Positions 48,557-60,004 of a stretch of DNA of 64,000 bases are shown piece after piece (positions within the stretch are counted from its first letter, which is position 1; each line of letters starts with the position of its first letter). The DNA comes from Oehlia diaphana (lineage: Eukaryota > Glomeromycota > Glomeromycetes > Glomerales > Glomeraceae): the NCBI GenBank assembly GCA_003833135.1, contig QZLH01000633.1, forward strand, positions 1,040 through 65,039, given 5' to 3'. Both the position numbers and the translations under genes were made by a program. A model generated the notes under the pieces. The model searched no databases and was not told where the DNA came from. It was given only the letters and a program-made list of their open reading frames with translations.

Positions 48557-50024
48557 ATTGATGATATATTAGAATTATTTAATATATTATAATACTAAAA
48601 TTCTAGTCAAATAATAAGTAAAATTTTATATTTATTAAGTAAGTAATGAGTTTTTGAGTAAATGAAATCTTTCTATAACAAATTAAGAATTTATGTAACG
48701 GGAGAACACCATGTTAAAAGTTTCATGCTATTATTTGTTTTTTATTTTTAAAGAATTATGAATCCAAATTATTTTTTTTCCTTTTAAAGTTTCTTCATTA
48801 TATTATGTTAAAAAATAAAGAATGATTTAAAAAGTTATTGTAAATATCGAGAAGCTTTTCACAACAGATGCATCGATGCATTCCTTTAGTTTTAGATTTC
48901 ATTTATTTAATTTACAGATTACCATGATTTATATGAACCTAAAGCTAATATAGTGGTATGAGTTGTGTCAAATACTTCGAAATTCCTTTTTTAACGAACG
49001 TTTATTGATGCTCGTTTTTTCTTTTAGGTCCTGGGCAATTACATCCATCTTTCTAAACAATTACGCCTAAGCTTACGCATAATATACCGTATATAAAGGG
49101 TCCATGTATAGTACTCTCTCAAAATACTAAACAAGATGTAAAACACCCGGGTCATTGTTCGCCATTTTATAAGTCCAGTTATTTTTTGATTGAACTTGAA
49201 CCACAAGTCCAGTCACTAGGTTTATATGTCCAATAGTTCAGTTTTTATGAGTCCCAATTATTTTAAAATTCGTTAAACGAAATTCGATTTGATTTTAGTT
49301 GCCTTCAATTTTATAAAATTTGACAGTATCGCAATCTGAACTATTATTTAATGACCCAAAATTCCTCTTTCCACTTTGAACTGAATTTCGTGACAAATTT
49401 ACATCGGAATTATGACTAAATCTTTCGAATTTTTAATTAATTCTACTGTATTTTATCATTTCATTAATGCAATGAAACCTTATTACGAAAAAAATTGAAA
49501 TTTTATTTTTATTATATTATCGGACTGTCGGACAAATTATCATGCGTTATAAGTATTTATATTAATTCAGTTTTAATTTATTTCTATATTAGGCTAATGG
49601 TATGGAGCGCTTTACCGATGGCGTAATTTTGCTTTGCACTTATTAGTAATCATTGTTAATTAATAAAATTATGTATAACAAACATTACCCGTGCGAATTA
49701 TATTGTTTTTCAAACAAAACACTCCGCAAATTTTTAATAATGCCTAAAGAAGTTTACAATAGGTTATTTTACAATTATACATTCGTTATTTTCGGTTAAA
49801 TGTTACTTTATACATACATTTCTTTCTAGAAAGAATGTCATCACTCGTGATAAAATAAAAGAGAATTAAATGAACAATTCATTTAGGAAATCGATAAAAG
49901 GGATAGTCTTCCGATTATTCAGACAATGGGCTTATGTAATGTATTACAATAAAGCTATTACATATTTTACATATAAAAAAGGGCTCTTAAAATTTTTTGT
50001 AGATACTTTGTCTTCACTCACAAT
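48557..50024. other. Intergenic region between BTB-TLDc copies
   Basis: No gene is seen. A patch at 49085-49115 (ACCGTATATAAAGGGTCCATG) resembles the ends of the MITE at 54848. Short GTCCAGT/CAAGTCC words are repeated near 49170-49235. The last 60 bases carry a TATA-like motif for the downstream gene. Confidence 0.45.
49972..49980 (+). promoter_or_regulatory. Possible TATA box of BTB-TLDc copy B
   Basis: TATAAAAAA followed directly by GGGCTC lies 45 bases upstream of the start codon at 50025. It is a plausible core promoter, but TATA-like words are common in such AT-rich DNA. Confidence 0.25.
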
Positions 50025-51507
50025 ATGTCATTTTTTTTGACAGATTATGAAAACCTTTATGAAACGAGAATAGAATATGATGTTATTATTTATGTTGGAG
50101 AAGAACCAAACATTAAAGAAGAGCATGCTCACTCATATATTTTATGTGCTAGATCTCAATATTTTCAAGTTGCATTTTCTAAAATTTGGGCCGAGAAAAA
50201 AGATGGAAAATTTATTTTCAAAAAACCTAATATATCACCACAACTATTTGATATCATTCTTAGGTAATGTAAATAAACGTATATATTATATATATATATA
50301 TATTTAATAATTGTGTATTTTTTTAATTATTATTAATTATATTATTAGATTCTTTTATTGTGGAAAAATTGAATTGAAGAATTTACAAGGCCTTGATATA
50401 TGGAATTTGTTAATAGCTGTAGATGAACTTAATATTCAACCATTGATTTCTCATATTCAAGAATTTTTAATTGAAAATGGAGCCGAAATTTTACATGAAA
50501 ATCCTACTGATATTCTTGAAACAATTTATCAACACGAAACATTTGAGAATTTATGGAATCTTTGTCTTGAGACTATTTGTGATGATCCTAAAATATTATT
50601 TAATTCTGATAAATTTATTGATTTGAAAGCTCCTTTATTAGAATTATTATTAAAAAGAGATGATTTTTATATAAAAGAAATTGAAATTTGGGAGAATTTA
50701 TTAAAATGGTGTTCTGCTCAACAAAATATTAAAAGTGATCCTGAAAAATGGAATAAAGATGATATTACAAATATTGGGAGGTTATTGCACAGATTTATTC
50801 CTTCAATTAGATTTTATAATATTGAAACTACGGATTTCTTTTGCAAAGTTTATAGTTATAAAGAAATCTTACCACAAGATTTAATTCATGAACTTTCTGA
50901 ATTTCATAGAGTTCCTAATATAAAATCTAAAGCTAATTTAGCACCTTTAAGAAAATTAAATTTAAAATTAAATATTGATTCAAATATAATTGAATCAGAT
51001 CATTTTATTCTTTTTGCTTCATGGATTGACAGAAAAGATCCTTCAAATTATAATAGAAGAAAGTTCCCTTATGATTTTAAGCTATTGTATCGTTCAAGTA
51101 AGGATGGATTTAATGCTGAATTATTTCATAGAAACTGTGACGATAAGGGAGCTACTATTTGGGTAGCAAAAATTCAAAATTCAACACAATTAATTGGAGG
51201 ATATAATCCACTTGATTGGAATGGAAATGGTTGGAAAAATACTGAAGATAGTTTTCTTTTTAATTTCATGGATGGTAAAATTATTTCTACTGCAAAATTA
51301 GGTTATGTTAAAGATGCAAGTCGTGCTGTTTATTGTGGCAAAAATTTTGGTCCACATATGGGTGATTTAAATTGCGCATATTATATAAGAAGTCCCAATA
51401 AATGGAATTATTATTACAGCGGTGATTCTTATCCTAACATAGGAATTCCAAAAGATATTACAGTGAAAGTTTATGAGGTATTTCAAATAATTAAAAAATC
51501 AATTTAG
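50025..51507 (+). CDS. BTB-BACK-TLDc protein, intact copy B
   Basis: Two exons (50025-50263 and 50349-51507; the intron sits at exactly the same codon as in copy A) give 465 residues. The BTB segment has YDVIIYVGEEPNIKEEHAH, ILCARSQYF and FFYCGKIEL. BACK has LLLKRDDFYIKEIEIWEN and IRFYNIETTDFFCK. TLDc has ATIWVAKIQNSTQLIGGYNP, DSFLFNFMDGK and the final EVFQIIK. There is no frameshift or internal stop. The N-terminus is shorter than in copy A (the FWAGLS part is missing) and starts MSFFLTDYENL, so the start is the least certain point. The likely role is as for copy A. It is clearly a duplicate of the same ancestor and lies in the same orientation as the broken copies on either side. Confidence 0.9.
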
Positions 51508-52440
51508 ATATTATAATTTATTAGATAGCGCATATAATAGAATAAAATAAAAAAGGTTTTTAAACTTAAAATTCTGAGATTTTCGCTAATAGAATATGTT
51601 AAACACGCAATTTAATTTATTCAATACGTTATCATATATTAAATATGAAAAATTTTAAAAATAGAATTACTTACGCGTAATTGATAAACATAACATATAA
51701 TGTGCTATCCAAGGTAGAGAAATATCAAATATCAAAAAATTATACATGTGATATAATATTTTTCATTGATAAAATTTGAAAATAAAAATATAATAAAACT
51801 TTGTAAAATTTTTTAAGAAAAATTAAATATCATAGTATTTTATTTTTTGAATGAATTTTATATCTTTTTTAAGTATAACGAGCATTTTTATGTACTGTAT
51901 GTATGTAATTTTATTATGCGTTAAGAAACAAGTAAATTGATATTTTTCTTTAGATGGGGCAGTCCTGTGATAGGAGTGCCATATGTCCTGATCTTGATTA
52001 ATGGCAACCATTTTACATTAAAATGATTAAATTGTTAGCTGTTAGGATAATCCGTCTTATATTATTGAGATTTTGTTTATTATCAATGTCTTTTTGATTT
52101 TGTGGTTAAGTAGAAGAGAAATTGTATACTATTTTTTTAAAACAGACAACTATAAATATTCATACGTATTCATTTTCACCCTGATTCTAGTAATCGGAAA
52201 TATTACTATAATTGTGAAATAACTTTTCAACAAATTATATAATAGAAGATATTGTATAATATGAAGTATTTCAAATAATTAAAAATATATTTATTTAATA
52301 TATCAAAATACTTGTAATTTGTAAAATATCGAAAGTTAAAAAATTATTAATTGATTTATTTTTAATTTTATATTTCATCACACGACCACATGCTCATTAG
52401 TTGAACTTTGTTTACAGTAAAACAAATAAAAATAATAATA
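51508..52440. other. Intergenic region with a 3'-end remnant
   Basis: No intact gene. At 52258-52290 the sequence repeats the last codons of the BTB-TLDc genes (GAAGTATTTCAAATAATTAAAAA), apparently a stranded 3' end of another lost copy. The rest is AT-rich. Confidence 0.5.
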
Positions 52441-52910
52441 ATGTCTTCAAAAATATAATTATCCAATCATTATGAAAATGTTTTTGAAGTAGAATTAGGT
52501 TATAATGTAATTTTATGTAAGAGTGGATCCAAGTGTTAAACAAATTATGCTTAAATATTTTATGTATCAGGTCTTCATATTTATAGAGAATGGAATTTAT
52601 TTTCAGTAAACTTACATCCATTAATTTATATTCAAGTATTTTCAATTGAATATAAAATCAAATTTTTACATCAAAATCCTATTGATATTCTTGAAACAGC
52701 ATTTACAAATTTATGGAATTTTTATCTTGAAATTATTTGAAAATTCTAAAATATTATTAATTTTGATAAATTTATTAAATGAATTTAAAAATTCCTTTAT
52801 TAAAATTATTACTAAAAAGAATAATTTATATATAAATAAAATTTAAATTTGAAAAATTTCATTAAAATAGTATTTGCTTAATATGAAATGGAATAAAAAA
52901 AAGATTTTTA
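52441..52910 (+). pseudogene. Heavily decayed BTB-BACK fragment
   Basis: Begins ATGTCTTCAAAAAT like the other copies, followed by HYENVFEVELGYNVI, then jumps to a BACK-like part with FLHQNPIDILETA and TNLWNFYLEII. Many stops and deletions interrupt it, the intron is lost or scrambled, and there is no TLDc domain. A small inverted-repeat element begins directly after its last recognisable bases. Confidence 0.7.
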
Positions 52911-52916
52911 CTTTAA

Positions 52917-53033
52917 ATTACCAGGGGTAGTCATCATCATTGGCCAGAATTATCAATTTTTACTGGTACTATATTTTTTAATGCTGGTCAATTGTTATAA
53001 TTTCAGCCACTAGTGATCATCATCCCTGATAAT
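52917..53033. mobile_element. Small MITE-like inverted-repeat element
   Basis: ATTACCAGGGGTAG at the left corresponds to the complement of CATCCCTGATAAT at the right, and inverted similarity (CATCATCA, TTGGCC against GGCTG) continues for about 30 bases with some mismatches. Length about 117 bases, no coding. Internal TGGCCAGAATTAT is shared with the patches near 3545 and 10441. Confidence 0.45.
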
Positions 53034-54847
53034 AGAAAAATTCCAAAAAAAATACTAAAAAAAATTGAAAGTTTATTATATTGAATTATTCTTTAATTAA
53101 ATTATATAAAATTTATAGTTTAATTTAAAATTTAATTTAACTAATTAAATCAAGTTATAGAATAAATTTAAAGTTTAAATATTACAAAAAATTATTATTT
53201 AAGGAAAGCATGTAGTCATATGATTTATAATGACGCAAAAATTTAAAATATGAAGCCCAAAGAACAAAGTATTTTAATTTATAATTATTTATTATTTTAT
53301 TATTATTTTTATAAAGACATGTAAATACGTACCTATAGAATACCAATATATTAAATTAATAAATGATAAAATGCTTTTTGTTAAAAAATAATATTATATT
53401 TTCCAGTAGAGGGATTCTAAATTTTCATTAAGTGATTTGCAACCTTTTTGAAGCTTTTTTTGATATTTTCTTTAAAGTATAATATTTTAGTCTAAATAAA
53501 AACTATATCTGATAAACTTTCAGGTTCCAAAAAGTAAGAAAATAATATTTTTTTTTTAATATTTAGTAATTTACAAATGTTTTATTAGACACAGAATCAC
53601 AGACGTATTGAATAGCACAAAAAATTTTTTGTGACATGATAGTCAATTAAAAGTACGTGATTACATTCTCTCCTTAAATAATTTATAAAATACAGTAAAA
53701 ATAAATTTTAATATTAATATTACTTTAATATTTATTGAAATAAAATAAATATTAATTTTTTTTGATTAAAAATATAAAATATTATTTAATAGTATAATAA
53801 AATTTATTTTATATAAAATTTTTATTGCTTATTTTAATATAAAATTTTTAATTAGTTAAATAATACATAACCAAATTGGATTTTTTAATTACTTAAACTT
53901 AAATATAAAATTATATAATAAAATAAAATTTATATTATATAATTAAAATACATTTATTAAATATTTTTATATTAAATAATTGCATTATTTTATATTTTAT
54001 GGAATATTTTATTATCTATTATCATATATAAAAATATAAAATTACTATTATTTAACTTATTATAAATTTATAATTAAAATATTTTTATAAATTTTATAAT
54101 ATACCTATTGAATATATATTTAATATTATAATATTGTATATATTTAGATTTCTGTATAAATATGCAAAATATTAATATTTATAGAATATTAATAAAAATA
54201 TAAGATAATAGATTTTTGATTAATATATTATAAGGTTGTTTATCTAAATTTTTCCAAATTCTATAATTAGTTTTTCTAAGATTTTACTATAGTTTTATTA
54301 TAATTTTGATAAGGTTTTAGCAATTTTAGTATTTATAATAAGTTTTATTAGATTTTACTTTTCTTTAGAATTTTGCCAACTTTTAATTAGATTTTTATAT
54401 AGTTTTAGCAAAATTTTACTATTTTAGTATTTTACTAATTTGCTAATTTGCAAAACCTCTTATATTATAATATCTTAAAAACATTTATATAAATTATAAA
54501 TAATTTACTTAATAATATAAATTAGAATTATAATTTTTAAAATAGATTGCTTTATTAATCTTAACAAATTTTAAAATTTTTATTTTATATATATAAATTT
54601 GTATATATATTTTTAGAATTTTATTTTAGTAAAATAATATATATATAATTATTTTTTAAATATTCACTTTATAAAATTGATGTTTATTAAAGTAATAATA
54701 TATATAATTATTTAGTTTATTAAATTTTAATAATAAATACATATTTATAATAAATATTAATAAAGATTCTAAATATTTTTAAAATAAGTTTTAAATTACA
54801 TTTTTACATAATAAATTAATTCTAAAAGTTAAAAATTAGAATTATAT
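53034..54847. other. Extremely AT-rich tract
   Basis: Almost only A and T, with stops in all frames. Around 54240-54430 a loose repeat of TTTTAGCAAAATTTTACTA-like words is present. I see no gene. Confidence 0.6.
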
Positions 54848-55163
54848 ACCATATATAGCGGGCCACAGTACCCTGGGTATCTTGCAAAAATCGGGGGTTT
54901 GACCCTGTACCTCCGAATACTAAACAAAACCTAAAAATTCCATTTTTTGTGAATATCCCATGATCTACCAGTCCAATTTGAACGATCTTTTTTTATTTTG
55001 AAGAGCTTAATAAGAGCTATCAAACAAAAAAAAGATGGCTCAAATCTGATCACTGGATCACGAGATAATTGTAAAATATCCCCCCAGGTACTATACAATT
55101 CTATGAAATTTTTCAAGAGGGGTACTATGCATAGGGGGGGTACTATGGCCCACGATATACGGT
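54848..55163. mobile_element. MITE with about 26-base inverted ends
   Basis: The left end ACCATATATAGCGGGCCA and the complement of the right end, ACCGTATATCGTGGGCCA, match at 22 of 26 positions, continuing into AGTACCC. The word GGTACTAT recurs three times near the right end. The 316-base element is richer in G and C than the surrounding tract and has no transposase frame; the one open frame inside is an accident of the repeat. TA dinucleotides at the borders are compatible with Tc1/mariner, but the exact edge is not resolved. Confidence 0.6.
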
Positions 55164-57054
55164 AATTTTATTAATATTTAATAATCTAATTTTAATGAAT
55201 TTTTTTTATTTTATAACTCTTGTTAAGCTTTATGAATTTTTTAAAAAAAGTTCATTAAAATTGGATTACTATTTTTTTGTATTTTAGTAAAAAAGAATAT
55301 TTTTAGTCAAAATCTATTATAACCTATACTGTATATTAAATATCTAAAATTCTGTATATTTATTAAAAGTTTATAAAAAATATTAAAATAAGTGTTTAAA
55401 TTAAATAAAAAAATTTAAAATTAAAAATTTTTTATTAAAAATTTTTATCTTTTATTTATTTAAAAATATTTTCAAATAGTATTTTAAATATTTAATATAT
55501 TAATTTATAATAATTTATATAAAATAATTGATATTTTTTACTTTTTTTTTGTAAGATATAATAATCACTCAGATTTAAATAAACATTTTTTTTTTTGATT
55601 TATAAAATTCATTAATAATTATAATTTAAAAAAAAATTAAATAAATTTAATTGCAAAAAACTAATTTTTTAGATTTTAAATTTAATAAAATTTGCTCTTT
55701 TTCTATTAGTAAAGAAATTCAATCTTGATAAATCTGCAATATTTATTAGTTAATTTGAAAAGTAAATAGATGTTATTAATAAGTTAATTTATAAAAGAAC
55801 CAAAAATAAACCCTTCAAATTTGTGATTAAAAATGTTTTTAGTAATAGATATAAAGATACAAAAAAAGAATTTTATTAGAAGTAGGAAAATTTTTTATGG
55901 AAAATGAGAATATTAATAATTGAAATTATAGAGGATTAGAGGGTAGATGTATTTAGATAGATAGTATATATCATTTTTATGATATGTTTTATTTATTGTG
56001 TTGTATATTTTCATACATATACATCATTGAAAAAATCATCTTTAATATTTTTCTCAATAAATTTCCAATAAGTAATACTCAATATTACTAGTCTAGGAGC
56101 AGTAATCCTGCACCTGTGATAAAAATAGGAAATCTGATAAAAATAGATTACTATTTTTATCATTACAATTTGAGTTAAGTTTTTTATATTTAGAGCGCAT
56201 TTTTCATGTAAAAAAATAATGTTAATAATACACTTCATGTTTTATTTGTATTTTGATTAAAAAACTAAATAAATATAAAGTTTTCTTTTTTTATTTCATC
56301 ATTAAAACAACTTTATATTGTTATTTAAAAATTACAATATATTACCGACAAGTATCACAGTGATAATAATTGTTGTATTAACCTGCGTTTTTTCTTAAAT
56401 ATAATTAAAGATAAACTTGTCCCAGATAAAAATTGTAAACTATTTTATATCAGGTATTGGTTAATAATACGAGAAGTATAATACTAAATATTAACGAGTA
56501 TTTGCATATGGCTTACATTACCGTATTAATTAATACAATAATATTTAAGTAAATGATTTTAAAAATCTGTTATCAAGGCCTTCAAGACAATTTCAAATAT
56601 TTTATAGATTTACACGGTAATTATAACGTGTAAATGAGGAGTATATTTTATTATAAAGAAAAGAGGTTATCCTTTAAATCATAAAATGATTTTCCTAGAA
56701 CATAAATGAGAAACTATTAATATATTTAAAAATTATAGCCTACAATAGCCGTACTCGTTAGAAAATTTGCCAGACTCATTAGGTATCGCTATATCAGAAA
56801 GGAAAAAATGATTAAGTTTCGTTGTCAAGAAAAATATTTTATGTATAAAAAAAAAGTTTCACCAAAAAGATACATAAGATTTTTCATCGATCGTAAATGC
56901 CATACTTTGTATATCGATAGGTTCATCTCAACTTGAGTGACCCTTGAATTCTTGACTTCATTTTTCCAATTTTGGTTAGAATTCGTTACCTGTATTCTTT
57001 TAAATTTTCTTAACGTATTTGAAAATTTTTTCATGAGCTACTCCCAATATATCC
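55164..57054. other. AT-rich intergenic tract
   Basis: Very AT-rich up to about 56300, somewhat less so after that. No gene is supported. Short frames near 56010-56240 and 56825-57034 have no motif. The right end is the 3' flank of the next gene. Confidence 0.5.
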
Positions 57055-58210
57055 TTAAGTACCTACCACCAACTCATCGGTTGGCTGAAATTCTTGAGTC
57101 ACGCTTTCTGATATATTGCCTGCAATTTGTTTGGAAGTCACTATTTTAAAAAATTGATCACATATAAATTGTTAGTATCATCATATATGTATGTGATAAT
57201 ATTATAAACAAACATACCTTTTTTATTTTTTATTCGAATCTTCTTGATAACCTGATAGTTAACAACAATGTTGCATAAATTGATAATTATCAAATTAGAA
57301 ACAAATAATTTGATTACTACCTCTTTATTCGAATTAATACTTTTTCTCTTTAAAGTAGATTCATCAGATTCATTAATATTTTTATAAAATTCTTTAAATA
57401 AATCGAAATTCCTATAATTGATATTTTTCAAACTATCATTAATTGATTCATGCATTTTATTTGTGCATAACCTTTGAACTCTGGGATTTAAATAAAATCG
57501 TTTTTGTTGTTGATCTTTTATTTGATCAATTTCCATTAACATGGTATCCTTCATCTTTTCTGCAAATTCTTTAGCAGCTCTCTCCTTTTCAGCTTTTTCT
57601 TTAGCAGCTTTTTCTTTCATCTGTTTTCTAATTCTCATTAATGCTTTATGAGCTACTTGAAGTTTTGCCAATATTTTTATTGGCATCGCATCAGAAAACT
57701 CAATATTATCGTTAAATTCTAATGAGAAATAATATGAATTTTGAGTAGTATCAAAATAAACTCTATACTTAGGAGGTTTATAATCATTCTGATTCGCAAT
57801 ATAAAACTTTTGTAAATTAGTTATTGGTCCTGGACTTGTCATCAAATGTCTATAGGGACTTGTCGATGAAGGAAAAGCCACATCGATAAAATCTTTAAGA
57901 TTTTTCTTTAAATCTTCCCTTTTATTACGTAAGATTTCATCAGCAGAAAATTTATTTATAGATGATTCAGAAAATTTTTGGCGTTCAATAATTTCCACAG
58001 GTAAACGAACTTTTTCAGGAGCACCAAGAGATTTGAGAGTAAAAAAACGGTCTTCATCCTAAAAAAATAATAATAATAAGATACTTGAAAATAATTTATT
58101 TTTCCCCTGTAGGATTTACTTACAATTTCCCTTCCTCCTAAACTCACACGTGGACGCCTTAAACTTTTGCAAGACTTGGAACTAACGGTCGTACGTTTAA
58201 CGATTCTCAT
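57055..58210 (-). CDS. Hypothetical coiled-coil protein
   Basis: Not recognised. Best model on the minus strand: 58210-58124, 58058-57321, 57251-57218, 57140-57055, giving 314 residues. The borders at 58124/58058 and 57218/57140 are strong (GTAAGT and GTATGT donors) and phases fit. The N-terminus is basic (KSLRRPRVSLGGRE). The middle has ERQKFSESSINKFSADEIL, YRVYFDTTQNSYYFSLEF, then a charged helix with repeated AKEKAEKERAAKE, predicted to form a coiled coil. The C-terminus ends SVTQEFQPTDELVVGT. There is no signal peptide or membrane segment. The 69-base piece 57320-57252 has a GT start and AG end but is also a whole number of open codons, so retention would give 337 residues. It reads as hydrophobic AT-rich filler, so I treat it as an intron. 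Confidence 0.65.
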
Positions 58211-59041
58211 GTTTTATATATTATTAAGTGTGTAAAATATTCAAGTATATATAAGTAATTATATTATTTAAAGAAATATTTTCTTTTCAAAAGAATAATA
58301 CGGATATTTAAAGGACTTTTCAATAATTGCAATAATTGTTAATACGAGAACAAAATACAGAATTTATTTAAGGGGACTTCACATCAACATATATGGTGAA
58401 CGAACATCCCTTATATTAGTCACGTGGTTTAAATTAACCAATAAGAGCATAAAACACGCCAAAAATCATAAGACTGTGACACAATTTTTGGGATATCATA
58501 CAGTATTATTATATAATACGCGTCAGTACAACATTAACCGCAGTAGTTATTAAGTTAATCAGCCCAACAATGCAAAACTTTTAGTAATAAACTTAGATAT
58601 AATTGGATCATCTCTTGTTCCGATATAGAATGGTAATTACTTAAACTTCTTACTGATATCAAATGTGTGATTTTTACTATAGGTACTTTATATATTTAAT
58701 ACAATTTTAAAAGCCCAAAGCAATCATTATATTGGAATCGAATTTATTTAATTTATTTAGACATATTGTACAGTATTGTTTTAACATGGAGAAATAACGT
58801 AATGATTTTTTATAAAATTGACAAAAATGATTTTTTTTCGTCAGAATGATGGTTTTTACGGTATATTATTTGAAGTTAACTTATAAATTACTAGTCATAA
58901 TGACTTAAGAAAAATACTAAGATGGCTAATCAGTTAATTTTATGCTGCATATTTTTATCATAGAATCTCTGAATTATAGAATTATTATTATGATTCAAGG
59001 ATAGGCAAATTATTATTAATGTCTATTAAAAAAAAAAAGTT
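58211..59041. other. Intergenic region
   Basis: The promoter side of the coiled-coil gene and the 3' flank of the small gene to its right. A TCACGTGG word occurs near 58419. No gene seen. Confidence 0.5.
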
Positions 59042-59474
59042 TTATATTTTACTTTTTAAATCTTGTAATAATATCATTTCATGTCCATATTGATCCACGA
59101 ATAGGACTTTAGGAATTCTTATGAAAAGAAAAAACGAGAAAAATTAATATTAATATAAATATATAAATATTTATTTTAAAATAATAAACAAGTAAATGAT
59201 TATATATACCTGGACACAATAGGTTTATCTGTTTCTTCGTTGGTAACAACATCTTTCGCATGTTCTTCTTGACCTGATTCATCAGGATATTTTCTAGAAT
59301 TTGATTTAATATCTTTTAATTCTATTGCTTCCTATTTAATCGAATAATAGGGAATCGAATAATAATTAAATAATTAGAAATTCATCAGTAAATTTGATCA
59401 AGAAATTTTTAATTGTATCACATATAAAAAAAAAAAAAAAAGATACTAACATATAAATATCGAGTTGTAAACAT
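59042..59474 (-). CDS. Hypothetical 73-residue protein, three exons
   Basis: Not recognised. Three small exons on the minus strand (59474-59451, 59331-59210, 59117-59042) join with GT-AG borders and fitting phases into 73 residues with no internal stop. The first exon gives MFTTRYLY, the second is charged and hydrophilic (AIELKDIKSNSRKYPDESG), and the third ends IPKVLFVDQYGHEMILLQD before a stop. The two introns (119 and 92 bases) are AT-rich and contain stops, and the exons stand out by codon-like composition. The gene lies between the coiled-coil gene and the aquaporin, all three in the same direction. A mitochondrial or peripheral role is possible but not shown. Confidence 0.5.
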
Positions 59475-60004
59475 TTTTTATGATTTTCGTAAGATTTTCG
59501 TAAGATCTTTGTTTGGGCGTAAAAAATTTATTATTAATTTTTTTTTTTTTTTTCTTAAAAAAAAAACCGGTTTTTTCTTTTAATATTTTTCGTTGATGAT
59601 AAAATTAGTTTTATTATATCGAAAAGACTTGTTGAAAAGATGTTGAAGAGATGGTTGTTGTATTTATAATATTTTCATATAAACAATGATGCAAGTATTA
59701 CCAATATGCAGTCTCATTCAAAATTGGTATTCATGATGAAACAATGCGTTCTGCATAATATGATGTAATCATTTGAAATTTCTATATTTCTTTATAGAAT
59801 ATCTAGAACATTTCGAATATATCACTAGAAAGGTGAGTTACTATAAAGAACTTTATTGTTTTATTTAACTACATTCAAATGTTGACATATTTAGTATTAT
59901 TTACAGCAAAATTTAATAAAAATTCACATAATACATATTTCTTTTTTCTTATTCGAAATAGAAATAGAATACATTTGCATATTTGTACATATAATAAATT
60001 TTTT
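59475..60004. other. Intergenic region
   Basis: The promoter side of the small gene, with a T run at about 59540-59555, and the 3' flank of the aquaporin gene. CGTAAGATTTTCGTAAGATC is a short tandem word at 59486-59507. No gene seen. Confidence 0.5.

Noticed and set aside
54931..55116. Minus-strand frame of 61 codons
   Set aside because: Lies wholly inside the MITE at 54848-55163 and has no transposase feature.
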